Shown: positions 52,892 through 62,506 of the stretch, in pieces
Numbering within the stretch: the stretch's first letter is position 1
Layout: each line of letters opens with the position of its first letter
Assembly: GCF_018304965.1 (NCBI RefSeq)
Contig: NZ_JAGQED010000003.1
Location: 186,001-250,000, forward strand
Length of the DNA stretch: 64,000 bases
Origin: Collimonas antrihumi
Lineage (GTDB): Bacteria; Pseudomonadota; Gammaproteobacteria; Burkholderiales; Burkholderiaceae_D
Direction of reading: 5' to 3'
Notes under the pieces: model-generated
Seen by the model: the letters and a program-made list of their open reading frames with translations, nothing else
The model's database searches: none
What the model was told of the DNA's origin: nothing
Translations under genes and position numbers: made by a program

Positions 52892-54568
52892 ATGATGAAA
52901 ATAAGTCCCCTGGCCGGTAAGCCGGCGCCATTGGCATTATTGGCCGATGTGCCCAGGCTGGTCACAGCGTATTTCACAAATGTCCCGGATCCGGAAATTC
53001 CGGACCAGCGCGTTGCCTTCGGTACTTCGGGGCATCGTGGGTCCTCCCTCGCGCATAGCTTTAACGAAGCGCATGTACTCGCCATCACGCAAGCCATTTG
53101 CGCCTATCGCAGCAAACAGGGCATCAACGGCCCGCTGTTCCTCGGCATCGACACCCATGCGCTGTCGGTTCCTGCTTGCGCCAGCGCGCTCGAGGTGTTG
53201 GCCGCCAACGGTGTAGACGTGATGTTGGCAGAGGGCGACGAATACACGCCGACGCCGGCAATTTCGCACGCCATTCTCAGATACAACAAAGGCCGCAGCA
53301 GCGGCTTTGCCGACGGTGTCGTGATTACTCCTTCGCACAATCCGCCGGAAGACGGCGGCTTCAAGTACAACCCGCCGAATGGCGGCGCCGCCGATACCGA
53401 TGTCACCGGCTGGATCGAGGCCGCAGCCAATGCTCATCTGAAAAATGCGCTCAAGGATGTCAAGAGAATGCCGTTGGAGAAGGCGCTGCGTCTGGCCACC
53501 ACGCATCGCTACGACTATCTCAACACCTATGTGAACGAGCTCGACCAGGTAATCGATATGGCGGTAATCCGCGACGCCGGCATTCATCTCGGTGTCGATC
53601 CGCTGGGCGGAGCCGGCGCGCATTACTGGGAACGGATAGGTGAACGTTACGGGTTGAACCTGACCGTGGTCAGCGACGAAGTCGATCCGACTTTCCGTTT
53701 CATGACAGTAGATTGGGATGGCAGGATTCGCATGGATCCGTCGTCGTCCTACGCCATGCAGCGCCTGCTTGGAATGAAGGATCGTTACGATATTGCCTTT
53801 GCCTGCGATACCGATCATGACCGCCACGGCATCGTCACAAAAAGTGCCGGGCTGCTGCCGGCTAATCATTATCTGGCGGTTGCTGTCGACTATCTGTTCC
53901 AGCACCGCACCTTATGGTCGAAGGATGCCAGCGTCGGCAAGACGGTTGTCAGCAGTCAGATCATCGATCGCATCAGCGCCAGGCTGAATCGCAAGCTGTA
54001 TGAAGTGCCGGCCGGTTTCAAATGGTTCGCCGGCGGCTTGAGCGACGGTTCACTCGGTTTTGGCGGCGAAGAGAGCGCCGGCGCCACTTTTCTGCGGCTT
54101 GATGGCTCGGTCTGGACTACCGACAAGGATGGCCTGGCGCCAGCCTTGCTGGCGGCGGAGATCACGGCACGCAGCGGCCGCGATCCCGGCGAGGTTTACC
54201 GTAAACTGGCTGCCGAGCTGGGTGATCCTGTCAGCACCAGGGTTGAAGCCAGTGCCACGCCGGCGCAGAAAAAAATGCTGTCGGCATTATCGCCACAGCA
54301 AGTGCAGCGCGATGAGCTGGCCGGCGAAAAAATCCAGGATATTCTCACCACGGCGCCAGGCAACCAGGCTGCCATAGGCGGATTGAAGGTGGTGACGGCA
54401 GGCGGCTGGTTTGCCGCCCGGCCGTCAGGCACGGAAGATATCTACAAGATCTACGCCGAAAGTTTTCACGGCGAGGATCATTTGCAGCGCATCGTGCAAG
54501 AGGCGCAGGCGATTGTCGATGCCGCTCTGGCAGACAGTTCGCATTCTTTGGATGTAACTAAAACATGA
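52892..54568 (+). CDS. pgm: phosphoglucomutase (alpha-D-glucose-phosphate specific)
   Basis: 558 residues from MMKISPLAGKP, preferred since AGGA lies five bases before it; a TTG eight codons upstream is an alternative. The phosphoserine loop is FGTSGHRGSS, the metal loop is CDTDHDRHG and the sugar-binding loop is GGEESAGATF. It interconverts glucose 6-phosphate and glucose 1-phosphate, giving precursor for UDP-glucose and hence for the NdvB product. Overlaps the next gene by four bases. Confidence 0.96.
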   Translation: MMKISPLAGKPAPLALLADVPRLVTAYFTNVPDPEIPDQRVAFGTSGHRGSSLAHSFNEAHVLAITQAICAYRSKQGINGPLFLGIDTHALSVPACASALEVLAANGVDVMLAEGDEYTPTPAISHAILRYNKGRSSGFADGVVITPSHNPPEDGGFKYNPPNGGAADTDVTGWIEAAANAHLKNALKDVKRMPLEKALRLATTHRYDYLNTYVNELDQVIDMAVIRDAGIHLGVDPLGGAGAHYWERIGERYGLNLTVVSDEVDPTFRFMTVDWDGRIRMDPSSSYAMQRLLGMKDRYDIAFACDTDHDRHGIVTKSAGLLPANHYLAVAVDYLFQHRTLWSKDASVGKTVVSSQIIDRISARLNRKLYEVPAGFKWFAGGLSDGSLGFGGEESAGATFLRLDGSVWTTDKDGLAPALLAAEITARSGRDPGEVYRKLAAELGDPVSTRVEASATPAQKKMLSALSPQQVQRDELAGEKIQDILTTAPGNQAAIGGLKVVTAGGWFAARPSGTEDIYKIYAESFHGEDHLQRIVQEAQAIVDAALADSSHSLDVTKT

Positions 54569-55875
54569 ACCGCAAAGCGCTGACGACAGTAGCCGAACTG
54601 GACATGCTGCAGCGCGAATCATTCAGTTATTTCATGCACGAGACCAATCTGGAAAGCGGCCTGGTGATCGACAAGACCGCACTTGGCTGGCCTGCCAGCA
54701 TTGCCGCGGTGGGGCTGGCGCTTGCGGCGTATCCGGTGGCGATCGAACGCGGTTTCATCAAGCGTGCGGAGGCAGTCAAACGGGTATTGAGGACTTTGCG
54801 ATTTTTCTGGAACAGCCCGCAAGGAACGGAGGCGGATGCCACCGGCTATCGGGGTTTCTACTATCATTTCCTGGATATGAAAACCGGCCGCCGGGCCTGG
54901 CAATGCGAACTGTCCACGATCGACACTACTTTTTTCGTGGCAGGAGCCTTGACGGCAGGCAGCTATTTCGACGATCAGGCTAGTGCTGACGAAGGAGAAA
55001 TCCGCAGGCTGGCCGAAGCGCTTTATCTGCGTGTCGACTGGCCATGGGCGCAGAATGGCGGCGAGGCGGTATCCATGGGATGGAAACCGGAGTCCGGGTT
55101 TCTGGCCAACCGCTGGGACGGCTATGACGAGGCGCTGCTGTTGTACATCCTCGGGCTGGGTTCGCCGTCGCATCCTTTGCCTGCAGATAGTTACTCCGAT
55201 TGGACCTCGGCTTATCAGTGGCAGCGTAGCTACGGCTACGATTATTTTTATTCCGGCTCCATGTTTACGCATCAGCTGTCGCATATATGGGTGGATTTTC
55301 GCGGCATACAAGACGGCCCCATGCGCGGGAAAGGCATCGACTATTTCGAAAACAGCCGCCGCGCCACACTGGTCCAACAGCAATATGCGATCGCCAATCC
55401 CGGTGGTTTCGCCGGTTATGGTGAATATTGCTGGGGCATTACCGCAAGCGACGGCCCCGGCCCGGCGACACTCGATGTCAATGGCGTAAAGCGGGAGTTC
55501 TTTGACTATGTGGCGCGCGGCGTACCGCACGGTCCCGATGACGGCACCATTGCGCCATGGGTAGTGGTAGCTTCGCTGCCATTTGCGCCAGAAATCGTCT
55601 TGCCGACCATCGATTATTTTGTGCATCAGGTCGATCTGAAAACCGGCAACCCTTATGGTTTCAAGGCGACATTCAATCCAAGCTTCCCATGTAACTGCGC
55701 TAACCCCTACGGTTGGGTATCGCCCTGGCACTTCGGCATCGACCAGGGACCGATCATCCTGATGATAGAGAACTATCGCAGTGAAATGCTCTGGCGTCTG
55801 ACGCGGAATTGTCCCTATATCAGAAACGGTTTGCAGCGTGCCGGTTTTAGCGGCGGCTGGTTAGGAGCGCAGTAG
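54565..55875 (+). CDS. glucoamylase-family protein, GH144 endo-beta-1,2-glucanase-like
   Basis: 436 residues without a signal peptide. Starts [27 protein letters not shown], the PF10091 pattern that includes GH144 beta-1,2-glucanases. Other landmarks are [58 protein letters not shown] and a C-terminal [21 protein letters not shown]-like segment. Its ATG overlaps the pgm stop. Placed near a beta-1,2-glucan synthase, it may trim or degrade that glucan inside the cell; the glucan link is inference. Its last 15 bases overlap tkt, convergently. Confidence 0.8.
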   Translation: MNRKALTTVAELDMLQRESFSYFMHETNLESGLVIDKTALGWPASIAAVGLALAAYPVAIERGFIKRAEAVKRVLRTLRFFWNSPQGTEADATGYRGFYYHFLDMKTGRRAWQCELSTIDTTFFVAGALTAGSYFDDQASADEGEIRRLAEALYLRVDWPWAQNGGEAVSMGWKPESGFLANRWDGYDEALLLYILGLGSPSHPLPADSYSDWTSAYQWQRSYGYDYFYSGSMFTHQLSHIWVDFRGIQDGPMRGKGIDYFENSRRATLVQQQYAIANPGGFAGYGEYCWGITASDGPGPATLDVNGVKREFFDYVARGVPHGPDDGTIAPWVVVASLPFAPEIVLPTIDYFVHQVDLKTGNPYGFKATFNPSFPCNCANPYGWVSPWHFGIDQGPIILMIENYRSEMLWRLTRNCPYIRNGLQRAGFSGGWLGAQ

Positions 55876-57936
55876 GGCGAGGGCGCGCTGGCACACGTTG
55901 TCGACGGTAAAGCCATATTCGCGCATCACGACCTCACCCGCAGCCGAGGCGCCAAAATGATCTATCGCCAGCACGTCGCCATGATCGCCGACATAGCGAT
56001 GCCAGCCTTGCGCCACGCCGGCTTCCACCGCCAGTTTTGCGCCAATTGCCGGCGACAGCACCGAGTCGCGATATGTCTGCGGCTGTTCGTCGAACAGTTC
56101 CCAGCTCGGCATCGAGACAATCCGCACCTGGATGTTTTGCGCCAGTAATTGTAGTCGCGCTGCCACGATCAGCCCGACTTCCGAGCCGCTCGCAATCAGG
56201 ATCAGGTCCGGTTTGCCGTCAGGAGCGTCGGCCAGGATATAGGCGCCACGCCGCAACTCTTCGGCCGGTGCAAATTGGCTGCGATCCAAGGTTGGAACGT
56301 TCTGCCGCGTCAGCACCAGTGCCACCGGCCGCTCATGCGATTGCACTGCTACCCGCCAGGCAATCGCGGTTTCGTTGGCATCTGCCGGACGCAGCACGAT
56401 CAGGTTGGGGAGCGCACGCAAGCTGGCAAGTTGTTCTACTGGTTGATGGGTGCCGCCGTCTTCGCCCAGCGCGATGCTGTCATGGGTAAACACATAGACT
56501 ACCTGCAGGCCCATGAGAGCGGCAAGGCGGATGGCCGGCCGCATGTAATCGGAAAAAACCAGGAAAGTGGCGCCGAACGGCAGCGTGCCGCCGTGAGCCG
56601 CCATGCCGTTGATAATCGCGCCCATGGCAAGTTCGCGTACGCCAAAGTGCAGGTTGCGGCCGGCATAACTCCAGCCGCCACCGTCGGAACCTTGTCTGTC
56701 GCCGGCAATGATGTCGGCAGGCTCGAAATCCCCCAATCCTTTCAACGCGGTATAAGTCGAAGGATCGAGATCCGCTGAGCCGCCGATCAGTGCCGGCAGA
56801 TGCGCGGCGATTGCGTTCATGACTTTGCCCGATGCGACCCGTGTCGCCATGCCTTTGGCGTCTGCAGGGAATTGCGGGATATCTGCATCCCAGCCGGCAG
56901 GCAAGGCTGCCGCTCCACCTTGTATAAGTTGCTGCAGTTCCAAGGCGAGTTCCGGGAATTGTTGCTGATAGACGGCGAATTTTTCGTGCCAGGCCGATTC
57001 GCTTTTTTGCCCCGATTCACCGGCTTCGAGAAAATGTGCAGCGGCGGCTTCGGGAATATAAAACGACGGCTGCTCCGGCCAGCCCAGCTTCTGTTTTGTC
57101 AGGCGCAGCTCTTCGACGCCGAGCGGGGAACCGTGTGCTTCGAAACTGTCTTGCTTGTTGGGTGAGCCGTAACCGAGATGGGTGCGCACCAGTATCAGGG
57201 AGGGCCGCCCGGTTTCGCCGCGTGCGGCGTCCAGCGCACGCGCTATCGACGCCAGATTGTTACCGTCTTCTATTATCTGCGTGTGCCAGCCATAGGCATC
57301 GAAACGACGTGCCCGATCCTCGGTAAAAGTGATATCGGTGCCGGCGGAGAGGGTCACCCGATTGTCGTCGTACAGGTAAATCAGTTTGCCTAACTGCAGA
57401 TGGCCGGCCAGCGACGCGGCTTCCGAGGCGATGCCTTCCATCAGGTCGCCGTCGCTCACGATGCCGTAGGTAAAATGATTGACGATATCCAGATCGCCGC
57501 GATTGTAGCGCGCGGCCAGGTTGGCTTCCGCCATCGCCATGCCGACACCGTTGGCAAAACCCTGGCCGAGCGGACCGGTGGTGACTTCAACGCCAGGTGT
57601 CAAGCCCCGTTCCGGATGGCCCGGTGTGCGGCTGCCCCACTGGCGAAAATGCTGGAGCTCGGCTAGCGGCAGGTCATAACCGGTGAGATGCAACAGGCTG
57701 TACAGCAAGGCAGAACCGTGGCCCGCCGAGAGTACGAAACGATCGCGGTCGAACCAGCGGGGATTGGCGGGGTGGTGCTTGAGAAACTGCGTCCACAGCA
57801 CGTACGCCATCGGCGCCGCGCCCAGCGGCAATCCTGGATGGCCGCTGTTGGCTTGCTGGACAGCGTCGACCGACAGGAAGCGCAGGGTGTTGACGCACAA
57901 TTCGTCGAGTGCGGAGGTGGAAAGCGTCGAGCTCAT
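55861..57936 (-). CDS. tkt: transketolase
   Basis: 691 residues from [13 protein letters not shown], chosen because AAGGAG lies seven bases before it; the frame stays open upstream. Thiamine diphosphate motifs include [16 protein letters not shown] and [36 protein letters not shown]. Others are [18 protein letters not shown] and [23 protein letters not shown]. It links the pentose phosphate pathway to glycolysis and complements gnd, which lies on the opposite strand. It overlaps the glucanase gene tail to tail. Confidence 0.96.
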   Translation of the reverse strand: MSSTLSTSALDELCVNTLRFLSVDAVQQANSGHPGLPLGAAPMAYVLWTQFLKHHPANPRWFDRDRFVLSAGHGSALLYSLLHLTGYDLPLAELQHFRQWGSRTPGHPERGLTPGVEVTTGPLGQGFANGVGMAMAEANLAARYNRGDLDIVNHFTYGIVSDGDLMEGIASEAASLAGHLQLGKLIYLYDDNRVTLSAGTDITFTEDRARRFDAYGWHTQIIEDGNNLASIARALDAARGETGRPSLILVRTHLGYGSPNKQDSFEAHGSPLGVEELRLTKQKLGWPEQPSFYIPEAAAAHFLEAGESGQKSESAWHEKFAVYQQQFPELALELQQLIQGGAAALPAGWDADIPQFPADAKGMATRVASGKVMNAIAAHLPALIGGSADLDPSTYTALKGLGDFEPADIIAGDRQGSDGGGWSYAGRNLHFGVRELAMGAIINGMAAHGGTLPFGATFLVFSDYMRPAIRLAALMGLQVVYVFTHDSIALGEDGGTHQPVEQLASLRALPNLIVLRPADANETAIAWRVAVQSHERPVALVLTRQNVPTLDRSQFAPAEELRRGAYILADAPDGKPDLILIASGSEVGLIVAARLQLLAQNIQVRIVSMPSWELFDEQPQTYRDSVLSPAIGAKLAVEAGVAQGWHRYVGDHGDVLAIDHFGASAAGEVVMREYGFTVDNVCQRALALLRS

Positions 57937-58334
57937 TTGGCAACTCCTTGCAGTCGGTGGGAGGATCTGAGGATCTTCTGATGTAATCCGAGGCAACGCA
58001 CAATCAAAGAACGATAGCATTCTTTGCGGCGTCCATCGCCGGTTTAATGTAACTGCCAGTAGCACGGGAATTTACGAATTTGAAAGAGTGGTGCTGGTAT
58101 GTTTCCCGACCGCCAGCCCCGGTAGTCCGATATTTACACTTACGTCTCCCGATGAAATTGTTTGTAACGCAATCTCGTCTCCAAAGCAGGCGCAGCGTAC
58201 TTATCGCTAAGCTTAAACCGCCAAGCTTCGGAGGCCGGGCGGGGAAGACAGGATAACTTTAGCCAATTGCGAAGCATTTATCTGTTCGCTAAGCCACATA
58301 CGAAAGTTTATTTCTTTTTTTTTGAAGCGATGGC
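57937..58334. other. intergenic region upstream of tkt, nothing recognised
   Basis: About 400 bp with no convincing gene. It holds the tkt ribosome site at its left end and, at about 58211-58236, an imperfect AAGCTT-containing inverted repeat. A T-rich run at about 58312-58323 precedes the gst terminator. Confidence 0.4.
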
Positions 58335-58366
58335 ACGAAAAAAACAGCCGGCCAAATTTGCCGGCT
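58335..58366 (-). terminator. intrinsic terminator after the gst gene
   Basis: AGCCGGC (58346-58352) and GCCGGCT (58360-58366) form the stem. On the minus strand it is followed by a run of T (A-run at about 58338-58344). It touches the gst stop codon. Confidence 0.85.
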
Positions 58367-58984
58367 TCAGGATTTCGCGCGATACAAAGCGAGTTCTTCG
58401 GCCAGTGCCTTGGCGATGCTGGGGCGTTGCAGCTGCCGATCGAAATAAGCTTTGAGCTGAGGCCATTGCGCCAGATCGATGCCGCAGTACGGCGCCCAGT
58501 TAAGCACCGTGACCAGGTAGGCATCGGCAACGCTGAAACGGTCGAGCAGAAATTCGTGCGAAGTGAAATGTTCTTGCAGATGGCCGAGACGCAATGCCGC
58601 ATGCTCGCGTGCGTAGGTCTTTACCGGCTCGGAGGCGTGCGGATCGAGCAGCGGGACGAACAAGGCTTTGTGCAGTTCAGTGCTGATGAACCCTAGCCAT
58701 TGTTGCATCCTGGCGTGTTGCAGCCGGTCCGAAGGCGCCAGTTGCGCATCAGGGAAAAGTTCGGCGACGTAGGGCAGGATGGCAGTGTTCTCGCTCAACA
58801 GCGAGCCGTCGCCGGTACGTAATACAGGCACTTGCCCAAGTGCATTGATGGCGTAAAAATCGGCACCGTCCTGTAACTGCTTGAGCTTGGTATTGACCTG
58901 GATATAGTCGACTTTCGCATCTGCCTCGTAGAACGCAATCCGGGTTGCCATCGAGCAGGCGAGCGGGGAAAAGTACAGGTTCAT
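58367..58984 (-). CDS. glutathione S-transferase family protein
   Basis: 205 residues from MNLYFSPLACSMATRI; GGAGA lies seven bases before this ATG, so the seven extra upstream codons are not used. The N-terminal thioredoxin-like domain has the SPLACSMA motif, as in beta-class-like GSTs, and the cis-Pro in GQVPVL, then LLSENTAILPYVAE. The helical domain contains RFSVADAYLVTVLNW, with the N-capping motif of GSTs. It is divergent from a TetR regulator with a palindrome over its promoter. Confidence 0.9.
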   Translation of the reverse strand: MNLYFSPLACSMATRIAFYEADAKVDYIQVNTKLKQLQDGADFYAINALGQVPVLRTGDGSLLSENTAILPYVAELFPDAQLAPSDRLQHARMQQWLGFISTELHKALFVPLLDPHASEPVKTYAREHAALRLGHLQEHFTSHEFLLDRFSVADAYLVTVLNWAPYCGIDLAQWPQLKAYFDRQLQRPSIAKALAEELALYRAKS

Positions 58985-59008
58985 CTGAAATCTCCTTTTG
59001 GGCATTTA

Positions 59009-59043
59009 TTTTGTACTATAATGTACAAAAATACCTTGGTCAA
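59009..59043 (-). promoter_or_regulatory. gst promoter overlapped by a TetR-type operator
   Basis: On the minus strand TTGACC (59038-59043), 17-base spacer, TATAGT (59015-59020). A perfect inverted repeat TTTTGTAC-TATAAT-GTACAAAA (59009-59030) covers the -10. Binding there would block gst, and perhaps also the divergent tetR, whose start lies 28 bp away. Confidence 0.7.
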
Positions 59044-59057
59044 TATTTTTATACCGT

Positions 59058-59690
59058 ATGGAACAAAAAGAAAACAAGCGAGCCCGCGGCCGGCCGCGCG
59101 CCTATGATCCCGAGCAGGCATTTAATAGCGCGCGCGATGTGTTCTGGCATACCGGCTATGGCGGCAGTTCGCTGGACGACCTGAGCGCGGCCACTGGCAT
59201 GAACCGGCCGAGCCTATACGCCGCGTTCGGCGACAAGCACGCGCTTTATTTGCAGACCCTGGATCGTTACGTCGAGGCCAGCCGGCGCAAGATGGACCAG
59301 ACCTTGGCCGCCGACCTGCCGTTGACGCAAGCTTTGCGCCAGATCTACCACCTGGCGCTGGCGATGTATCTGCCGGCCGGCAGCGAGGCGCGTGGTTGTC
59401 TGCTGATCGGCACTGCGGCGACGCAAGCCGTGACGGATGCCGAAGTACGTGATCGCCTGGGGAATGGCTTGCGCAGTTTTGATGCGGCTTTCGAGATACG
59501 CTTGCAGCGGGCGCTAGAGCAGGGAGAGCTCGATGCCGATGCTGAACCGGCGCTGCTGGCGAAGCTGGCATCGGCTGTTTTACATACGTTAGCGCTGCGC
59601 TCGCGTGCCGGCGATACGCGTGCATCGCTGGAGGAGACGGCAGATGCGGGGATCAAACTGATTTGCGGCAAGGCGGCCACAAAACGCTAG
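59058..59690 (+). CDS. TetR/AcrR-family transcriptional regulator
   Basis: 210 residues. The N-terminal RGRPRAYDPEQAFNSARDVFWHTGYGGSSLDDLSAATGMNRPSLYAAFGDKHALYLQTLDRY is the HTH region, with the recognition helix RPSLYAAFGDK at about residue 50. The C-terminal domain has MYLPAGSEARGCLLIGTAATQAVTDAEVR, resembling regulators of small detoxification genes. It probably represses the divergent gst through the GTAC palindrome. Confidence 0.9.
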   Translation: MEQKENKRARGRPRAYDPEQAFNSARDVFWHTGYGGSSLDDLSAATGMNRPSLYAAFGDKHALYLQTLDRYVEASRRKMDQTLAADLPLTQALRQIYHLALAMYLPAGSEARGCLLIGTAATQAVTDAEVRDRLGNGLRSFDAAFEIRLQRALEQGELDADAEPALLAKLASAVLHTLALRSRAGDTRASLEETADAGIKLICGKAATKR

Positions 59691-59833
59691 TTCTCGCGAG
59701 CGTTTGACATGCTTAATGCGTGGCCTGCACAGTCTGCATTGTCTAAAGACTTGTCTACTTCCTTGTATACATTGATTTTGACTTGCGACATCATATGTTC
59801 GTCACGCCGCATCGTTTATCGATAAGAGAGCAT

Positions 59834-61453
59834 ATGTTTACCTTCGACCCTAATCATTATCCCTACACCTCCCGCCGTAGCGCGGTGTATGCCAAACGCG
59901 GCATGGTCGCGACTTCGCAACCTTTGGCCGCGCAAGCCGGGCTGGCAGTGCTGCAAGCCGGCGGTAACGCCATCGATGCGGCGATCGCTGCCGCCGCCGC
60001 GTTGACGGTAGTTGAGCCGACTGCCAACGGTATCGGCGGCGACGCCTTTGCGCTGATCTGGCACAAGGGCGAATTGCATGGTTTGAATGCCAGCGGCGCC
60101 GCGCCGCAGGCAATCTCCATCGATAAACTGCATGCGGCCGGGCATCAAAGCATGCCGAAGTACGGCGCGCTGCCGGTCACCGTACCCGGTGCGCCGGGGG
60201 CATGGGCCAGCATGGCTGAACGTTTCGGCAAGCTGCCGCTGGAGCACTCCATGGCCGGCGCCATCGCACTGGCGCAAGACGGCTATCCGGTATCGCCGAT
60301 GGTGGCGTTTGCCTGGCAACAGGCATACAAATCATGTCGAGATGAGTTCGAGGGCGCTCATTTTCAGTCCTGGTTCGATACTTTCAGTGTGGCTGACGCA
60401 GGCGGCCGGGCGCCACGCGCCGGCGAAATCTGGCGTTCGCAAGGACATGCCGATACCTTGCGTGCGATCGCCGCCGACAATGGCGCCAGTTTCTACCGTG
60501 GCGCATTGGCTGAAAAGACTGCAGCCTTCGTGCGCGCCGCCGGCGGTTACTTGGACACTGCCGACCTGGCGGCATATCAGCCGCAATGGGTGGCCCCGAT
60601 CAGCAGCAACTACCGTGGTTACGATGTCTGGGAAATTCCACCTAACGGCCACGGCCTGGTAGCGTTGCTGGCCTTGAATATCCTGAAAGGCTTCGACTTC
60701 GGCGAACGCGATACCTTGCAGACCTATCACCGTCAGATCGAAGCCATCAAGCTGGCTTATGCCGACGGCCTGGCGCATATCGCCGACAGCGGGCACATGC
60801 GGGTAGCGGTCGAGGATCTGCTGTCTGATGCTTATGCCGATGAGCGGCGCCAACTGATCGGCGCGCGCGCGACGTTGCCAGTGGCCGGCCAGCCGTCGCG
60901 CGGCGGCACCGTGTACCTGAGCACCGCCGATAATGAAGGCAACATGGTATCTTTTATCCAGAGCAACTACATGGGCTTCGGCTCAGGGCTGGTGGTGCCG
61001 GGAACCGGCATCGCCTTGCATAACCGCGGTAACAATTTCACGCTCGATGCAGCCCATCCGAATTGCCTGGCGCCGGGCAAGCGGCCTTATCACACCATCA
61101 TCCCGGGTTTTTTGACCAAGGACGGCCACGCGGTCGGCCCGTTCGGCGTGATGGGCGCCTTCATGCAGCCGCAGGGACATGTGCAGATGGTCATGAACAC
61201 GGTGGACTTCGGCCTCAATCCGCAATCCTCGCTCGACGCTCCGCGCTGGGAATGGGAGAGCGGCAATAATGTCAGCATCGAGCATACCAATGCCGAGCAC
61301 ATATTCCGCGGCTTGCGCGGCCTCGGGCACGAGGTGTCGTGGTCGGCCAATCAACTCGGTTTCGGCCGCGGCCAGATCATCTGGCGCGATCAGAACGGTG
61401 TGTTATGCGGCGGCACCGAGCCACGTACTGACGGATGTGTGGCGGCTTGGTAG
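59834..61453 (+). CDS. gamma-glutamyltransferase-family Ntn hydrolase
   Basis: 539 residues from MFTFDPNHYPYTSRR; GAGAG is upstream, and an in-frame ATG 17 codons earlier is less likely. There is no signal peptide. The N-terminal GMVATSQPLAAQAGLAVLQAGGNAIDAAIAAAAALTVVEPTANGIGGDAF is typical of the family. The catalytic nucleophile is Thr359 in SRGGTVYLSTADNEGNMVS, where self-cleavage produces large and small subunits. Being cytoplasmic, it may be an amidohydrolase-like member rather than a periplasmic glutathione hydrolase. Substrate uncertain. A TTGTATACA motif lies about 63 bp upstream. Confidence 0.88.
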   Translation: MFTFDPNHYPYTSRRSAVYAKRGMVATSQPLAAQAGLAVLQAGGNAIDAAIAAAAALTVVEPTANGIGGDAFALIWHKGELHGLNASGAAPQAISIDKLHAAGHQSMPKYGALPVTVPGAPGAWASMAERFGKLPLEHSMAGAIALAQDGYPVSPMVAFAWQQAYKSCRDEFEGAHFQSWFDTFSVADAGGRAPRAGEIWRSQGHADTLRAIAADNGASFYRGALAEKTAAFVRAAGGYLDTADLAAYQPQWVAPISSNYRGYDVWEIPPNGHGLVALLALNILKGFDFGERDTLQTYHRQIEAIKLAYADGLAHIADSGHMRVAVEDLLSDAYADERRQLIGARATLPVAGQPSRGGTVYLSTADNEGNMVSFIQSNYMGFGSGLVVPGTGIALHNRGNNFTLDAAHPNCLAPGKRPYHTIIPGFLTKDGHAVGPFGVMGAFMQPQGHVQMVMNTVDFGLNPQSSLDAPRWEWESGNNVSIEHTNAEHIFRGLRGLGHEVSWSANQLGFGRGQIIWRDQNGVLCGGTEPRTDGCVAAW

Positions 61454-61471
61454 TTATCTGCGAAATCTCTA

Positions 61472-62395
61472 TTACGCAGCTTGCGCAGCGGGCGCCAACT
61501 CTGCCGCAATAAAATCCACGAACGCGCGAATCCGGTTCGACATCTGATGACGCTGTGAATAGACTGCAAAAATATCTGCATTGGGCGTCTCGCAATTAGA
61601 CAGCACCTGAACCAGCTTGCCATCCTGCAGATATTGTTTCACATCCCATTCGGCGCGCAACAAAATGCCATGGTCATCCAAAGCCCATTTCACTGCGATT
61701 TCGCCATCGTTGGTTGTCAGGTTGCCGCGGATCTTCACGGTCTCCGTTTTCCTGGCCGCTCCGCTTCCGGTCGTCAGGCGCCATACGCCATACGCTTCAT
61801 CTCCTTGCCGGATACCGATGCAATTGTGCTTCGCCAGATCGTGCGGAGTGATTGGCGTGCCGCGTCGCGCCAGGTAAGCCGGTGTTGCGCATAACACTCG
61901 GCGATTGGGGGCTAGACGCCGCGCGACGACTCGTGTATCCGGCGGCTCGCCGAATCGGATGCAGACGTCGAATGTGTCGTCGGTTAGCGGCGGCGGCATA
62001 ACCGACAGCTGTAGTTGCACCGATACTTGCGGATAAGCGGCGACGAATTTAGAGATCGCCGGCGCCACATGGCTTCGCCCGAACCCAAGCGTTGCGTTGA
62101 CACGCAACAGACCCTCCGGCCGCTTCTTGGCGCTGCCAAGCAACTCCGAAAGTTCGTTGATTTCGTCCAGAATCCGGCGTGCATGTTCCAGGTAAAGCTC
62201 GCCCTCCGGTGTCAACATCATCCGCCGAGTCGTTCGATTAACCAGCGGCACGCCGGCCCGGCTCTCCATTTGCGTCAAATGCTTGCTGACTGCAGCTGCG
62301 GTCAGCCCTAGCTCACGGGCGGTAGCGCTCAGGCTTCCAGAAGCTGCAAGGGTTGAGAAAAAGCCCAAATCCGATGGCAGAACCGTATCTTGCAT
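61472..62395 (-). CDS. LysR-family transcriptional regulator
   Basis: 307 residues. The HTH FSTLAASGSLSATARELGLTAAAVSKHLTQMESRAGVPLVNRTTR is at about residues 12-56, followed by a periplasmic-binding-like effector domain (PPPLTDDTFDVCIRFGEPPDTRVVARRLAPNRRVLCATPAYLARRG). It is divergent from the tartrate dehydrogenase gene across 111 bp, which makes it the likely activator, similar to DmlR/TtuA; the ligand would be tartrate or D-malate by inference. Confidence 0.92.
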   Translation of the reverse strand: MQDTVLPSDLGFFSTLAASGSLSATARELGLTAAAVSKHLTQMESRAGVPLVNRTTRRMMLTPEGELYLEHARRILDEINELSELLGSAKKRPEGLLRVNATLGFGRSHVAPAISKFVAAYPQVSVQLQLSVMPPPLTDDTFDVCIRFGEPPDTRVVARRLAPNRRVLCATPAYLARRGTPITPHDLAKHNCIGIRQGDEAYGVWRLTTGSGAARKTETVKIRGNLTTNDGEIAVKWALDDHGILLRAEWDVKQYLQDGKLVQVLSNCETPNADIFAVYSQRHQMSNRIRAFVDFIAAELAPAAQAA

Positions 62396-62506
62396 GGCGT
62401 CTCACTTGTGAATAATAGTTAAGAATGCTTTAAGTTTAGCACCGGTTTTTGCCAAAAAACGTAGGTAAAGTGCAGTCACACCAAACATTCTTGAAAGGCA
62501 GGAGAC

